A stretch of DNA of 35,074 nucleotides, from assembly GCA_012520515.1 (NCBI GenBank), contig JAAYOD010000013.1, forward strand, positions 1 to 35,074, given 5' to 3'. The stretch comes from Clostridiales bacterium (GTDB lineage Bacteria > Bacillota > Clostridia > Christensenellales > DTU072). A program made the position numbers and the translations under genes. Position 1 is the first letter of the stretch, and the number at the start of each line of letters is the position of its first letter. The notes under the pieces were generated by a model. It was not told where the DNA came from. It searched no databases and saw only the letters and a list, made by a program, of their open reading frames with translations. This document shows positions 8,501 to 15,854 of the stretch, piece by piece.

Positions 8501-9603
8501 ACAGAGTGGTGAGATTGACCAATAATTATAGTACCTTCATTGGTTTTTATAATGTCGCCATTTTTTGCCATAAAATCTTGAGTGGATTTGCAAAGTTGTC
8601 CGCCAAGAACATGGCCTTCTATCGCGTTTGAGATTGGCACATCCATACCAACTACGGAAAATTCGCCATCTTTTCTTACAGCAAGGAAAGTTAATTGTCC
8701 TACTTCTATATCACGGCTGTCATTAAACTTTTCATATAAATAACACTGTCCCGACGCTGAAAAATGAGCAGAATTATCTATAAGTTTAACAAGGTCGTTA
8801 TCAAGTAGATATTCCATAGAAAGACTTTCTTTTTCTTCTATGGAAGCGTCAGCTTCATATGTAAAGTAGCGGGTGTTGTTTTCTTCATCATCTTTTACAA
8901 ACTCCCACGCCCAATTAAAGTCAGAGCTTAAATAGCTTTGCACAAAGCCATATTGCCCTTGCAAGTCGTCTGCCATATAAGAATAATATTCATTTGCCTT
9001 TTCCGTACTGATGTTAGGATAGCCAAGTCCTGCATAAATTAGAGCAATATCCATTCTAGTGCTGTAATAGGTGGTGGTCAAAAGACCTTTATCGTTATCA
9101 AACCTATAGCTTGCTGGATTGTATAAATCGTGGTTACCCATTATGGCAAAAACTTGGAAAGAGTCATTGCCTGTTTCCGTTCTGATATCGTTTTGAAGTT
9201 TGCGCAATTTATTCGCTAAATCTATATGGCTTAAAATTTCGCCATCTTGCGCTGTATCCCCTGTCAACACTAAGTAGTTAGGGCCTATCTCTTTTATGTT
9301 AAGCATAGCTTGGTCAAAAACGGCTTCTGCTTCCAACCATAGCTTAGTGCTTTTATCCATTATCCAATTGTAGAAAAATTTATCGTCGTTACTCTTTGTT
9401 ATATTGCCATAATAACCCAACCTAAAAGGATAGTAGTGAGTATCTGTCAAGTGAGTAATCGTAATGTCTTTACCCCCGCTTATTTCGGTGGCGGCGCTTG
9501 CTCCATTGCCTATGACATTTACACAAAGCAATGCCACGCAAAGAATTAATATACAAGAAATGATAGCTATAAAAGCGCCCTTTTGTCTTATGTTGTTAAG
9601 CAT
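5593..9603 (-). CDS. Exported protein with two metallophosphoesterase domains (1336 aa)
   Basis: A secreted, probably membrane-anchored phosphatase. Residues 1-38 are a signal peptide. The first calcineurin-like domain (about 45-420) has the full metal-ligand set: TDTH (D54, H56), LTGDTAQDG (D116), MGNHD (156-159), GQSHHS (H365/H366) and TGHMH (H406, H408). A linker of about 450 residues rich in hydrophobic helices follows. The second half (about 870-1260) looks like a purple-acid-phosphatase: an Fn3-like lead-in (LKPNTTYAYRVGE), then GSDLQSS, NPGDAVDNG, APGNHE, VMHKSLYS and AGHDHTYTE. The C-terminus has a hydrophobic helix followed by HNAKIRK, a likely membrane anchor; there is no LPXTG motif. 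The substrate is unknown; phosphate scavenging or action on nucleotides or wall polymers are options. The ATG follows GGAGGA and the gene stands alone between a consensus promoter and a terminator. Confidence 0.9.
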   Translation of the reverse strand: MLNNIRQKGAFIAIISCILILCVALLCVNVIGNGASAATEISGGKDITITHLTDTHYYPFRLGYYGNITKSNDDKFFYNWIMDKSTKLWLEAEAVFDQAMLNIKEIGPNYLVLTGDTAQDGEILSHIDLANKLRKLQNDIRTETGNDSFQVFAIMGNHDLYNPASYRFDNDKGLLTTTYYSTRMDIALIYAGLGYPNISTEKANEYYSYMADDLQGQYGFVQSYLSSDFNWAWEFVKDDEENNTRYFTYEADASIEEKESLSMEYLLDNDLVKLIDNSAHFSASGQCYLYEKFNDSRDIEVGQLTFLAVRKDGEFSVVGMDVPISNAIEGHVLGGQLCKSTQDFMAKNGDIIKTNEGTIIIGQSHHSVLPHWEMEENITTGFILYNWQEMADFMADLGMRYVYTGHMHANDTATRVSLNGNQIVDIESSANVSVGSALKTTRIHYGKVNGKFAEKAYLNRVLNEFVDAETENVQLFSKVYANDKYGYVADNKVNSFLDYSKKRIVDYSSYAQRRVYDNAVVNKLNEFLTPTITSMLGDLIGNISLSVGGFNINLGAFSKDIVKLADNLIAAIGTDVLTDYTYSGDNELYKKEENKVFGFLEELVNEICYFELAEGLNVIDFFMSGYIDHNTGNKISSMDQLDDAHKEAYKKVYSGYLVDVLFEKILDREKGLYRLIEGLQDTTLDLSQGISNSFKNQLELLGGVIGFTKDTFKLDLSKFNLGDILKVAGGHEVVKGLLEKTGMDFDLENNSLTEIIDDLVSKYLTTSFKKSISEYAYDVIRSFGIDEKGSDVMTEKEELITIKDFTDADAKVFTYIQKTRDEIVTVENGKKPSMVTTNFGSDPATMANFTYFTDRRITSGGIEYVETNNDGTFNKNAASYKSAKTEIYGTTKPLIDLGVWCQSGYVELGRHTISLTNLKPNTTYAYRVGERTKGYWSDWYTFITAPDTAQDFEAFIGSDLQSSSRYAYERISAIYDKLGAVFTDKIAFMINPGDAVDNGRNLSQYEWWLNSAAKFNASTAMVIAPGNHEAKSFEVAKAGNMAYYGGVADTDYFYKLSQKKAPANAGASVNARLDEYNYMYTHFNYDLPSAQVQSTGFYYSFDYSGVHFTVLNTNDLDQEYKLSKAQYDWLVADLDKAKDKIKVVVMHKSLYSAGSHSYDRDVIAMRAQLTPLFNEKKVGLVIAGHDHTYTETYYLDKNGKKMLVNANGKSEIGNKGTLYLTMGTMGEKFYNYVSNPKVPVNTGYSLHNDNNKLSNPTFGKLSYDAKSNKLSYYGYEYIRELDELGNVIDGKIVEIKKSKDWNTLISIALVGLIAVSVVVAVVVSAVHNAKIRKVND

Positions 9604-9641
9604 TCAACATTCCTCCAAATCAATGTATCATAATATTTTAG

Positions 9642-9670
9642 ATTATATTATAAATATAACTATATGTCAA
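9642..9670 (-). promoter_or_regulatory. Fully consensus promoter of the double metallophosphoesterase gene
   Basis: On the minus strand TTGACA (9670-9665), exactly 17 nt, and TATAAT (9647-9642): a perfect sigma-A type match. The start near 9635 leaves a leader of about 30 nt containing GGAGGA. Confidence 0.88.
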
Positions 9671-9672
9671 TA

Positions 9673-9705
9673 ATAAAAAGCGCGACACAGCTATTTTGCT
9701 TCGCG
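9673..9705 (-). terminator. Intrinsic terminator after the ABC transporter/TrpR-like operon
   Basis: CGCGA (9681-9685) pairs with TCGCG (9701-9705), with an inner AGC/GCT pairing, and the minus strand continues into CTTTTTATT. It lies about 40 nt after the regulator stop and just before the next promoter, so it cleanly separates two transcription units. Confidence 0.75.
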
Positions 9706-9746
9706 TATCTTCATATAAATTTGTTGGTAACTAAATAGCAAAAATG

Positions 9747-10031
9747 CTAGTTTTTATTTTCAATGATAGTTTTATAACCGCCTCTTCCCCGCTTTACGCA
9801 ATGGCTTACTCTAGATAATGTTGCGCTACTTATGTCTGTGTCTTCAATAATCTTAGCATAAGTTTTGCCTTCCAAAATAAGTTTTGCCGCGCGCAAACGC
9901 TGCGCAAACTGCTCTAACTCCCCTATGGTAAACAAGTCTTCAAAAAACATTTCGCACTGCTCGCGGCTACTTAGGCGTATGAACGCGTCATATAAGTCAT
10001 TTATCATTTCTTGCGTTATTTTACCTTCCAT
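9747..10031 (-). CDS. YerC/YecD-type TrpR-family DNA-binding regulator
   Basis: A 94-residue, all-helical protein matching the TrpR-related YerC/YecD family of Gram-positive bacteria. Family hallmarks are the LSSREQCEMFFEDLFTIGEL segment (about 20-39), AQRLRAAKLILEGKTYAKI, and the helix-turn-helix around TDISSATLSRVSHCVKRGRG at about 65-84, ending GGYKTII. TrpR itself represses tryptophan genes with tryptophan as corepressor; the ligand of the YerC branch is not established. It lies 11 nt downstream of the ABC transporter ATPase and is the last gene of that operon, before a terminator. The operon promoter carries a large inverted repeat at 12520-12564 whose ACTAAAG half-sites recall TrpR boxes, so this protein may well control its own operon (inference). 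Confidence 0.9.
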   Translation of the reverse strand: MEGKITQEMINDLYDAFIRLSSREQCEMFFEDLFTIGELEQFAQRLRAAKLILEGKTYAKIIEDTDISSATLSRVSHCVKRGRGGYKTIIENKN

Positions 10032-10042
10032 AAAAAACTCTC

Positions 10043-10912
10043 CTATATCGGTTCTTTTTGCAAAAATGCTCTTGTTTTTTGGCTCTTTGAGTTACCAAAC
10101 ACTTCGCTTGGGGTTCCCATTTCTTCAATTACGCCATCAGCCATATATATCACTTTATCTGCCACTTTGCGCGCAAACTCCATTTCGTGAGTGACAATAA
10201 TCATAGTGCTATCTTTGGATTTTAGGCTCTTAATAACCTTTAGCACTTCGCCTGTAAGCTCTGGGTCAAGTGCGCTCGTCGGCTCATCAAAGCACAAAAT
10301 TTTGGGATTTAGCGCAAGCGCTCTTGCTATTGCTAATCTTTGGCATTGACCGCCAGATAGTTCGCAAGGATAAGATTTTACTTTATCAAGCAGTCCCACT
10401 CTCTTAAGTAGTTTCATAGCAAGCTTTTCAATGTCTTCATGCATAGAGTTTGCTTGCTGTCTAAGGTCGCTTCTCTTTTGCAAAAATATTTTTCTTGCGC
10501 CAGGCTTAAACAAATTTTTTATATACTCTAAGTTAGCTTCTTTTTTCTTGCGTTTTATATCAGCTTTTATATATAGCGACGGCGCTAAGGTAATATTGCT
10601 TAGCACATTGTATTGCGGAAAAAGGTTAAACTGCTGAAAGACAAGTCCAAAATTAAGACGCTTTTCTCTAAGCTGAGCATCGCTTAAATCTATATCTTTT
10701 TGTGCGTCATAGATTAGTTTGTCATCTATATATATCTCTCCGCTTGTTGGCGTTTCTAAAAAGTTTAGACACCTAAGCAGTGTAGTTTTTCCGCTGCCTG
10801 ACGCTCCTATAATTGCTAGCACTTCGCCTTTGTTTAGCTCAAAATCAATGCCTTTTAGCACTTCAAGACCGTCAAAGTCTTTACGCATATTTTTTACTTT
10901 TAATAATGCCAT
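10043..10912 (-). CDS. Polar amino-acid ABC transporter ATPase with a family-atypical insertion
   Basis: The nucleotide-binding subunit (289 residues) that powers the permease next door. It has Walker A GASGSGKT (36-43), the Q-loop VFQQFNLFPQ (91-100), the signature LSGGQCQR (185-192), Walker B ILCFDEP (205-211), the D-loop SALDPE, and the switch histidine H242. It is closest to the GlnQ/HisP-type amino-acid importers, which are usually about 240 residues. The excess is a lysine- and arginine-rich, probably helical stretch at about 113-160 between the Q-loop and the signature, where the helical subdomain contacts the permease. AAGGATAG precedes the ATG and the permease stop is 3 nt upstream, so the genes are coupled. 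Confidence 0.95.
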   Translation of the reverse strand: MALLKVKNMRKDFDGLEVLKGIDFELNKGEVLAIIGASGSGKTTLLRCLNFLETPTSGEIYIDDKLIYDAQKDIDLSDAQLREKRLNFGLVFQQFNLFPQYNVLSNITLAPSLYIKADIKRKKKEANLEYIKNLFKPGARKIFLQKRSDLRQQANSMHEDIEKLAMKLLKRVGLLDKVKSYPCELSGGQCQRLAIARALALNPKILCFDEPTSALDPELTGEVLKVIKSLKSKDSTMIIVTHEMEFARKVADKVIYMADGVIEEMGTPSEVFGNSKSQKTRAFLQKEPI

Positions 10913-10915
10913 AAT

Positions 10916-11563
10916 CTATCCTTGATAATAATTAAGTTTCTTTTCTATATAGTTAAATAGTAGTGTCAGTATTCCGTTAAAGGCAAGGTAAAATATTCCT
11001 GAATAAAATAGCGGCAGAATTGACGCTGTGGCTTTCATCATATCTTGTGATGATTTTATCAGCTCCCCAACAGAAATTATGCGCGCTAGCGATGTGTCTT
11101 TTACTAGGGTAATTACTTCATTGCTCACAGGTGGCATTATTCTCTTTATTACCTGCAACAAAACCACCTTAAAGAAAATTTGCGTTGAAGTCATGCCAAG
11201 CACTTTACCTGCTTCATATTGCCCTTTTGGTATGCTCTCTATTCCCCCTCTATATATTTCGCTAAAATAGCAAGCATAGTTTATGACAAACGCTACCGTA
11301 ACTGCAAACATTCTTGATTCCATAGGGTAGTTAAATACAAGACCAGGAACATAGAAAACTATTATTATTTGCAACATAAGCGGAGAGCCGCGAACTATCC
11401 AAACTATTGTTCTGCTTAGCCATCTTATAGGCTTAATTTTGCTCATAGAGCAAAACGCAATAATAAGCCCTAAGGGTAGGGACATTATCAGCGTCAATAT
11501 AAAAAGTAAGCATGTTGTTGCAAAGCCTTGGGCTAGCGAAAGCATTATTTGTCCAAAATCCAT
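10916..11563 (-). CDS. Polar amino-acid ABC transporter permease
   Basis: A 215-residue inner-membrane permease of the HisM/GlnP type, with about five transmembrane helices. The cytoplasmic EAA-like loop that docks the ATPase is visible in YRGGIESIPKGQYEAGKVLG (about 104-123), and an IVRGSPLMLQIIIVFY segment typical of the family precedes it. Only one permease is encoded, so the transporter would use a homodimer. The ATG follows AAAGGATAAG. Upstream, a long stable hairpin (11590-11623) separates it from the binding-protein gene. Confidence 0.94.
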   Translation of the reverse strand: MDFGQIMLSLAQGFATTCLLFILTLIMSLPLGLIIAFCSMSKIKPIRWLSRTIVWIVRGSPLMLQIIIVFYVPGLVFNYPMESRMFAVTVAFVINYACYFSEIYRGGIESIPKGQYEAGKVLGMTSTQIFFKVVLLQVIKRIMPPVSNEVITLVKDTSLARIISVGELIKSSQDMMKATASILPLFYSGIFYLAFNGILTLLFNYIEKKLNYYQG

Positions 11564-11589
11564 ATCTTATCCTTTAATTTTCTCATAAA

Positions 11590-11623
11590 GGGTATCGTGG
11601 CTTTAGTTACAGCCACGATACCC
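11590..11623 (-). promoter_or_regulatory. Intra-operon hairpin between binding-protein and permease genes
   Basis: A perfect 13-bp stem, GGGTATCGTGGCT (11590-11602) with AGCCACGATACCC (11611-11623), and an 8-nt loop. On the minus strand only TTTATGAG follows, so it is a poor terminator. Hairpins in this place commonly shield the 3' end of the binding-protein mRNA or attenuate read-through, giving more binding protein than membrane parts. Confidence 0.8.
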
Positions 11624-11658
11624 ATTTAGTGTTTTTGGGAATTTATTGTTATCGTTTG

Positions 11659-12471
11659 TTATTTGCTAAGGTCAAGAAGTTGTACTTCAATGTCATACTT
11701 TTGAGCAATTTCTAAAAGTGTGCCATCTTTGTATAGCTTAACCATTACTTCGTTTACTTTTTCGTCAAGGTTGCTGCCTTTGCGGAAACCTATTGCATAC
11801 TCTTCATAAGCTAGGTCAATAGATTCTACTATAACAAGATCTGCATAGTCACCTTTTCCTACATAAGACATTGCCATAACATAGTCCATTACGGCTGCGT
11901 CAGATGTGCCAGAAATTAGCTCCAACAAGCAATCAGTTTGAGCAGATACAGATATAAGTTTAGCTTGCTTTAAATACTCATCGCCTTTAATAGCGTCCAC
12001 GCCTGCACTGCCGCCTTCTGCAGCTATCTTAGCTGATTTTAATGATTCTAAAGAAGTATACTTGCTTGCATTGCTGGCTTTAACTACCACAGCTTGCTCA
12101 TTCATCATATAGGACTTGGTAAAGTCAACATTTTCCTTTCTTTCATCGTTTACGGTAAAGCCGTTCCAGATACAGTCAATTGTTTTGGACTTTAACTCAA
12201 CTTCTTTGGTATCCCAATCAATTTCTTGAAAAACTGCCTTTAGTCCAAGCTCTGCGCAAACAGCTTCAGCAAACTCTGTATCAAAGCCTATCCACTTGCC
12301 ATTATCATCTTTATAGTTCATGGGGGCAAAGTTGGTAATGCCTATAACAAGCGTTCCTTTCTTTGTAACATACTCAAAGTCTTTTTTGTTGTTGTTACAA
12401 GCTGTCAAAGTCAAAACTGATGCCACAATTATCAATACGGCCAACACTGCTACTACAATCTTTTTTTTCAT
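11659..12471 (-). CDS. Amino-acid-binding lipoprotein of the ABC transporter (SBP_bac_3 family)
   Basis: A 270-residue extracellular solute-binding protein, anchored by a lipoprotein signal with lipobox LTAC (C25). The mature part shows family 3 features: GTLVIGITNFAPMNYKDDNG near the start, GFDTEFAEAVCAELGLKAVF, WNGFTVNDERKENVDFTKSY in the middle, and DAAVMDYVMAMSYV with YAIGFRKGS and DGTLLEIAQKY towards the end. The substrate is a polar amino acid, but which one cannot be told from sequence. The ATG follows AAGGAGAG. It is the first gene of the operon with permease, ATPase and the TrpR-like regulator. Confidence 0.95.
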   Translation of the reverse strand: MKKKIVVAVLAVLIIVASVLTLTACNNNKKDFEYVTKKGTLVIGITNFAPMNYKDDNGKWIGFDTEFAEAVCAELGLKAVFQEIDWDTKEVELKSKTIDCIWNGFTVNDERKENVDFTKSYMMNEQAVVVKASNASKYTSLESLKSAKIAAEGGSAGVDAIKGDEYLKQAKLISVSAQTDCLLELISGTSDAAVMDYVMAMSYVGKGDYADLVIVESIDLAYEEYAIGFRKGSNLDEKVNEVMVKLYKDGTLLEIAQKYDIEVQLLDLSK

Positions 12472-12519
12472 TTTTAATACTCTCCTTATTTTTGGTCTAA
12501 ATTTTCTTTTTCTTTAACG

Positions 12520-12564
12520 CTTTAGTTTGTTAAAGTAATATCAGTATACTTCACTAAACTAAAG
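12520..12564. promoter_or_regulatory. 45-bp inverted-repeat operator at the ABC transporter promoter
   Basis: Left arm CTTTAGTTTGTTAAAGTA (12520-12537) and right arm TACTTCACTAAACTAAAG (12547-12564) are inverted repeats matching at 15 of 18 positions, 9 nt apart. The left arm is itself roughly palindromic (CTTTA...TAAAG). The right arm fills the spacer between -35 and -10, and the left arm covers the transcription start, so a bound dimer or pair of dimers would block RNA polymerase. An RNA role is excluded since the right arm is upstream of the start. Confidence 0.7.
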
Positions 12565-12571
12565 AAGTAAA
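12543..12571 (-). promoter_or_regulatory. Promoter of the amino-acid ABC transporter operon
   Basis: On the minus strand TTTACT (12571-12566), 17 nt, and TATACT (12548-12543). The start would be near 12536, giving a leader of about 65 nt. It is embedded in the inverted repeat described at 12520-12564. Confidence 0.7.
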
Positions 12572-12652
12572 CTGTTTTTACCAAAAATAAGTTTCGATTT
12601 TCGTAAATTTCAATATTTTTCTATATTTTTCTTTTTTTAAGTTTTGTTTTGA

Positions 12653-15600
12653 CTAATTAGGTCTATCTGGAATTTCTTCTATAACCCAATACCTTCCTTG
12701 CTCAAACAGTTTTTTATGTAGGTCTAAATCAGAGACATATAGGTTTATGCCCTTTCCAATAGCTTGGCTATCATAGACGCCGGTTGCTTGCGCATAAGGA
12801 TAAAAACATTGCTCATCAAGGTCTGTAGTGTCTTGAGAGGGAGGCACCTTTGGATTAGTTATAATAACATGCCTTAAGTTATGGCAGCCTTCTAGCAAGC
12901 TTCCGCTCATTCTCATAAGCTTAGGCGGCAAGTATATCCAAGTAAGACTTCTACACCCTTGGAATGCGCCGTCATATAAAGCATTTCCATAATCTACTGC
13001 ATCTTTGTCGCTTGTTTCTCCTTTAGTAATTGCCTCTTTTTCATAATCATAGATATACATCTGTTTAAGCTTTCGTCTGCCGTTTTTAGTATTTATAATT
13101 TCCGTGCATGCGCTTAAATCCACCCACCTTAAAGAAGTGCACTTCCAAAAAGCGTATTGTCCAATAACTTTTAAGTTAGCGCCGCCCTCAAAAGAACTAA
13201 TCATAGTGCCCATAAAGGCATTGTCTCCGATATACTCTAGTGTATCTTTGTTTTCAAATTTAACTTCGGTAAGCTCTGTACAATTGTTAAAAGCATTGTT
13301 TTGAATTCTGCTAACAGTGGAGGGAATGGTAACTGATTGTACACTGGTAGGCAATGACCTAGAACCTATCATTATTATGGTACAGTCAATTGAGCTACCG
13401 CCAATGGTAAGCGTCAGCGAAGAAGGAATAGTAATATTCTTTGTTCTGTGTGACCAAAACGCCATATTGTAACCAATTATATTGTCATTCATATTGTATA
13501 TAGCTTGCAATGCTATGTCCGTCGTTGGACTGTTTGGATTGCCTGGGTCTACGGGATAATCTCTATAAATAAGCTCTATATCGTATAAGAAAATAGAATC
13601 TCTATATGCGCCATTGCCTGTTTCTACTCCGCCAGCCTTAAGCTTTTTACCTTCTTGCAAAATCTCTTTAAACTTATTTAGCACAGACACATTGCAAAAT
13701 ACCCTTGTAGGTACAGAGTAGCTTTGTCCTTCGCTTGAGCTATCTCCACCTATTTGGCCTGTTTCAAAGGTAGAATACATAAAGTCAGAATAAAGGTGTC
13801 CAATTGCTACTTCGGAGCTGTCTTCTGCTTCGCTAAATCCCCTTGGAAGATTATTTTCATCTGTCATATTTGGAAACTCAATACTTTTTAAGCTATCGCA
13901 GTTGGAAAATGGGCCGTTGCCGTATCTTGAAAATTTCCTGCTTACAATCTCCACTCTAACTAGGCTTGACATATTGCCAAAACAAGCGGTGCGCAAAATT
14001 TCTAGTTGGTTATATAAACCATTGCTTGTATCTTCTAAAAAGGTTAAGTCATATACACTTGTACAATTATAAAAAGCTTGCTTGTCTATTTCTTTTACGC
14101 TGGCAGGAATATGCAGTAGCTGAAGTTTTTCTTGATAAGTAAAAGCTTTTGCCCCTATATACTCTATGCCTTCTTGCATATTTAGAGCAATAAGGCCTGT
14201 TGTGGTGTAGTTTTCTCTATCAAAAGCAAGGTCGGGAATAATGTTAAGCGCGGGAACATAGATATCATTTATTGTCTCTCCCCTAAACTCCACCCTATAA
14301 AGCTCTGGGCAGTTTGCAAAAATTCCTGCCCCAATGCTGTTAGGCAACTCCGTTTGGCCAGTTTCAGCCAAATTGCCTATGCTTTCCCATTTCCTATCGT
14401 CAATTATTCTGCCATCGGCGGCTCTTATTTGGTTTTCAAAATAACAGCCAGGCTCAAAAATTACTTCCGCAAAGCGTGTGCCTGAAAAACATTGTACGCC
14501 AATAAACTTATACTGCGCCTTTATACGCAAAATACTTTGGTTTTGTCCATTATTTATGGTGTTTCGCCAACCGCTAGAGCGGAAAGCAAAGTTGCCTAAA
14601 TAAACTACATTGTCAGGGAGCGCAAAAGGATAAGATATCCCCATGCTCTTTGTATCTTGAAAAGCGCAGTCGCCTATGTACTTTAAGTTAGAATCGCTAG
14701 CAAAATTAACTCTTTCTAGCTTATTGCAGTTATTAAAGGCAAAAGCCCCTATCTCTTCCACATATTTCCCAATACTAAGCATAGTCATAGTGTTTACATT
14801 TTCAAATGCTCTATTGCCTATCTTAATTATTGGGTATTCAGTAGCGGTAATATTTATAAAATTGCCTTCTTTGTCATAATTTACCACTTCATCTACTAGC
14901 GTATCGCCTATATCAATAATAGGATGACCTTTTTTTGTATGCGATGTAATTATTGCGCCTTGATAAAAAGTCTTTGTTTGGCTTACGCCCTCAGTTATAT
15001 AAGTATAATCTATTTTATCTACATCAAGCACGCTGTCTAAACTTACAATTTCATAGTCATAAAGGCGTGAATAGTGCGCATACAAAGTTACATCGCCCCA
15101 AAAGTAATATAAGTCGTCTTTAGTGACTAAATTGCCTTTGCCGTTAGGCTCTGTGTAATAACCTTCAAACACCCATCCGCCAGCTTTAGTGGGCAAACCT
15201 GCCGTTGCGGAATAATCTGCGTTTGCTACGCTAAAGTTAGCCAACTCCGCGCCAAAAGAAACTTGCTGTCTGCTTGCTCTTTGCTCTTCTGATTTGGTTG
15301 CCGCTCTTCTGTCAGCATTTTGGTAGTTTAGCGTAAGGAAGTAAGTAGGCTCTACAACCACCTTAAAAGTCATATCTATTTCATCATTAAAGCGCATTCT
15401 TTTAGTTTCTGCACCCACATTATAAAAGATGCTGTTTACCACAAACTCTTCATGCAAAGTGGTTTTGCTTTCACTAGCTGTTAATTTTATAATTGTCTTA
15501 TTTTTATTAGAGCCTTCCTCAAATCTAGAGGCCATGATTTTTTCATTATTGACTTTTACATAACTTATCTTATAACCGTTAGGATTTTCATATTCTATGC

Positions 15601-15844
15601 TCAGTAAAAAACTCTCTCCGCTCTTTAATGGCATAACTGCGCCAGAATCTTTGTTGTAGTGGTACTCTTTGCTATCAAGATAGTCTAAGTTTGTTTTTAG
15701 TTGCATTGCTTTTACAATGGTAGGCGGAACTATGTCGCCTTTGTTTAAAAAGCTCTCTATTAAACTACAAGAGGCAAGCAGCATACTTAGCATAACTATC
15801 ACTGCTAATAATACCCACATCAAAACATGTCTTTTACATCTCAT
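12653..15844 (-). CDS. BspA-like leucine-rich-repeat surface lipoprotein (1063 aa)
   Basis: A cell-surface lipoprotein with lipobox LLASC (C26). After a linker of beta-sandwich character (about 40-165) comes an InlB B-repeat/Flg_new domain (about 168-260, with WVFEGYYTEPNGKG and DVTLYAHYSR). From about 338 onward BspA-type (LRR_5) leucine-rich repeats follow in two blocks, recognised by units such as VEEIGAFAFNNCNKLERVNF and VKEIDKQAFYNCTSVYDLTF, interrupted around 690-790. Such proteins typically mediate adhesion or protein binding; the partner here is unknown. There is no C-terminal sorting signal. The ATG follows AGGAG, which overlaps the TAG stop of the upstream MBG-repeat gene (10-nt gap), so the two giants are cotranscribed. 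No convincing terminator was seen downstream. Confidence 0.93.
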   Translation of the reverse strand: MRCKRHVLMWVLLAVIVMLSMLLASCSLIESFLNKGDIVPPTIVKAMQLKTNLDYLDSKEYHYNKDSGAVMPLKSGESFLLSIEYENPNGYKISYVKVNNEKIMASRFEEGSNKNKTIIKLTASESKTTLHEEFVVNSIFYNVGAETKRMRFNDEIDMTFKVVVEPTYFLTLNYQNADRRAATKSEEQRASRQQVSFGAELANFSVANADYSATAGLPTKAGGWVFEGYYTEPNGKGNLVTKDDLYYFWGDVTLYAHYSRLYDYEIVSLDSVLDVDKIDYTYITEGVSQTKTFYQGAIITSHTKKGHPIIDIGDTLVDEVVNYDKEGNFINITATEYPIIKIGNRAFENVNTMTMLSIGKYVEEIGAFAFNNCNKLERVNFASDSNLKYIGDCAFQDTKSMGISYPFALPDNVVYLGNFAFRSSGWRNTINNGQNQSILRIKAQYKFIGVQCFSGTRFAEVIFEPGCYFENQIRAADGRIIDDRKWESIGNLAETGQTELPNSIGAGIFANCPELYRVEFRGETINDIYVPALNIIPDLAFDRENYTTTGLIALNMQEGIEYIGAKAFTYQEKLQLLHIPASVKEIDKQAFYNCTSVYDLTFLEDTSNGLYNQLEILRTACFGNMSSLVRVEIVSRKFSRYGNGPFSNCDSLKSIEFPNMTDENNLPRGFSEAEDSSEVAIGHLYSDFMYSTFETGQIGGDSSSEGQSYSVPTRVFCNVSVLNKFKEILQEGKKLKAGGVETGNGAYRDSIFLYDIELIYRDYPVDPGNPNSPTTDIALQAIYNMNDNIIGYNMAFWSHRTKNITIPSSLTLTIGGSSIDCTIIMIGSRSLPTSVQSVTIPSTVSRIQNNAFNNCTELTEVKFENKDTLEYIGDNAFMGTMISSFEGGANLKVIGQYAFWKCTSLRWVDLSACTEIINTKNGRRKLKQMYIYDYEKEAITKGETSDKDAVDYGNALYDGAFQGCRSLTWIYLPPKLMRMSGSLLEGCHNLRHVIITNPKVPPSQDTTDLDEQCFYPYAQATGVYDSQAIGKGINLYVSDLDLHKKLFEQGRYWVIEEIPDRPN

Positions 15845-15854
15845 ATAAGTACTC

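Noticed and set aside
11590..11623. Reading the hairpin as a terminator of the binding-protein gene
   Set aside because: No T-run follows on the minus strand and the permease and ATPase lack another visible promoter.
12572..12652. Terminator after the LRR lipoprotein gene
   Set aside because: The stretch is A- and T-rich but only very short stems such as AATAT/ATATT can be formed; not convincing.
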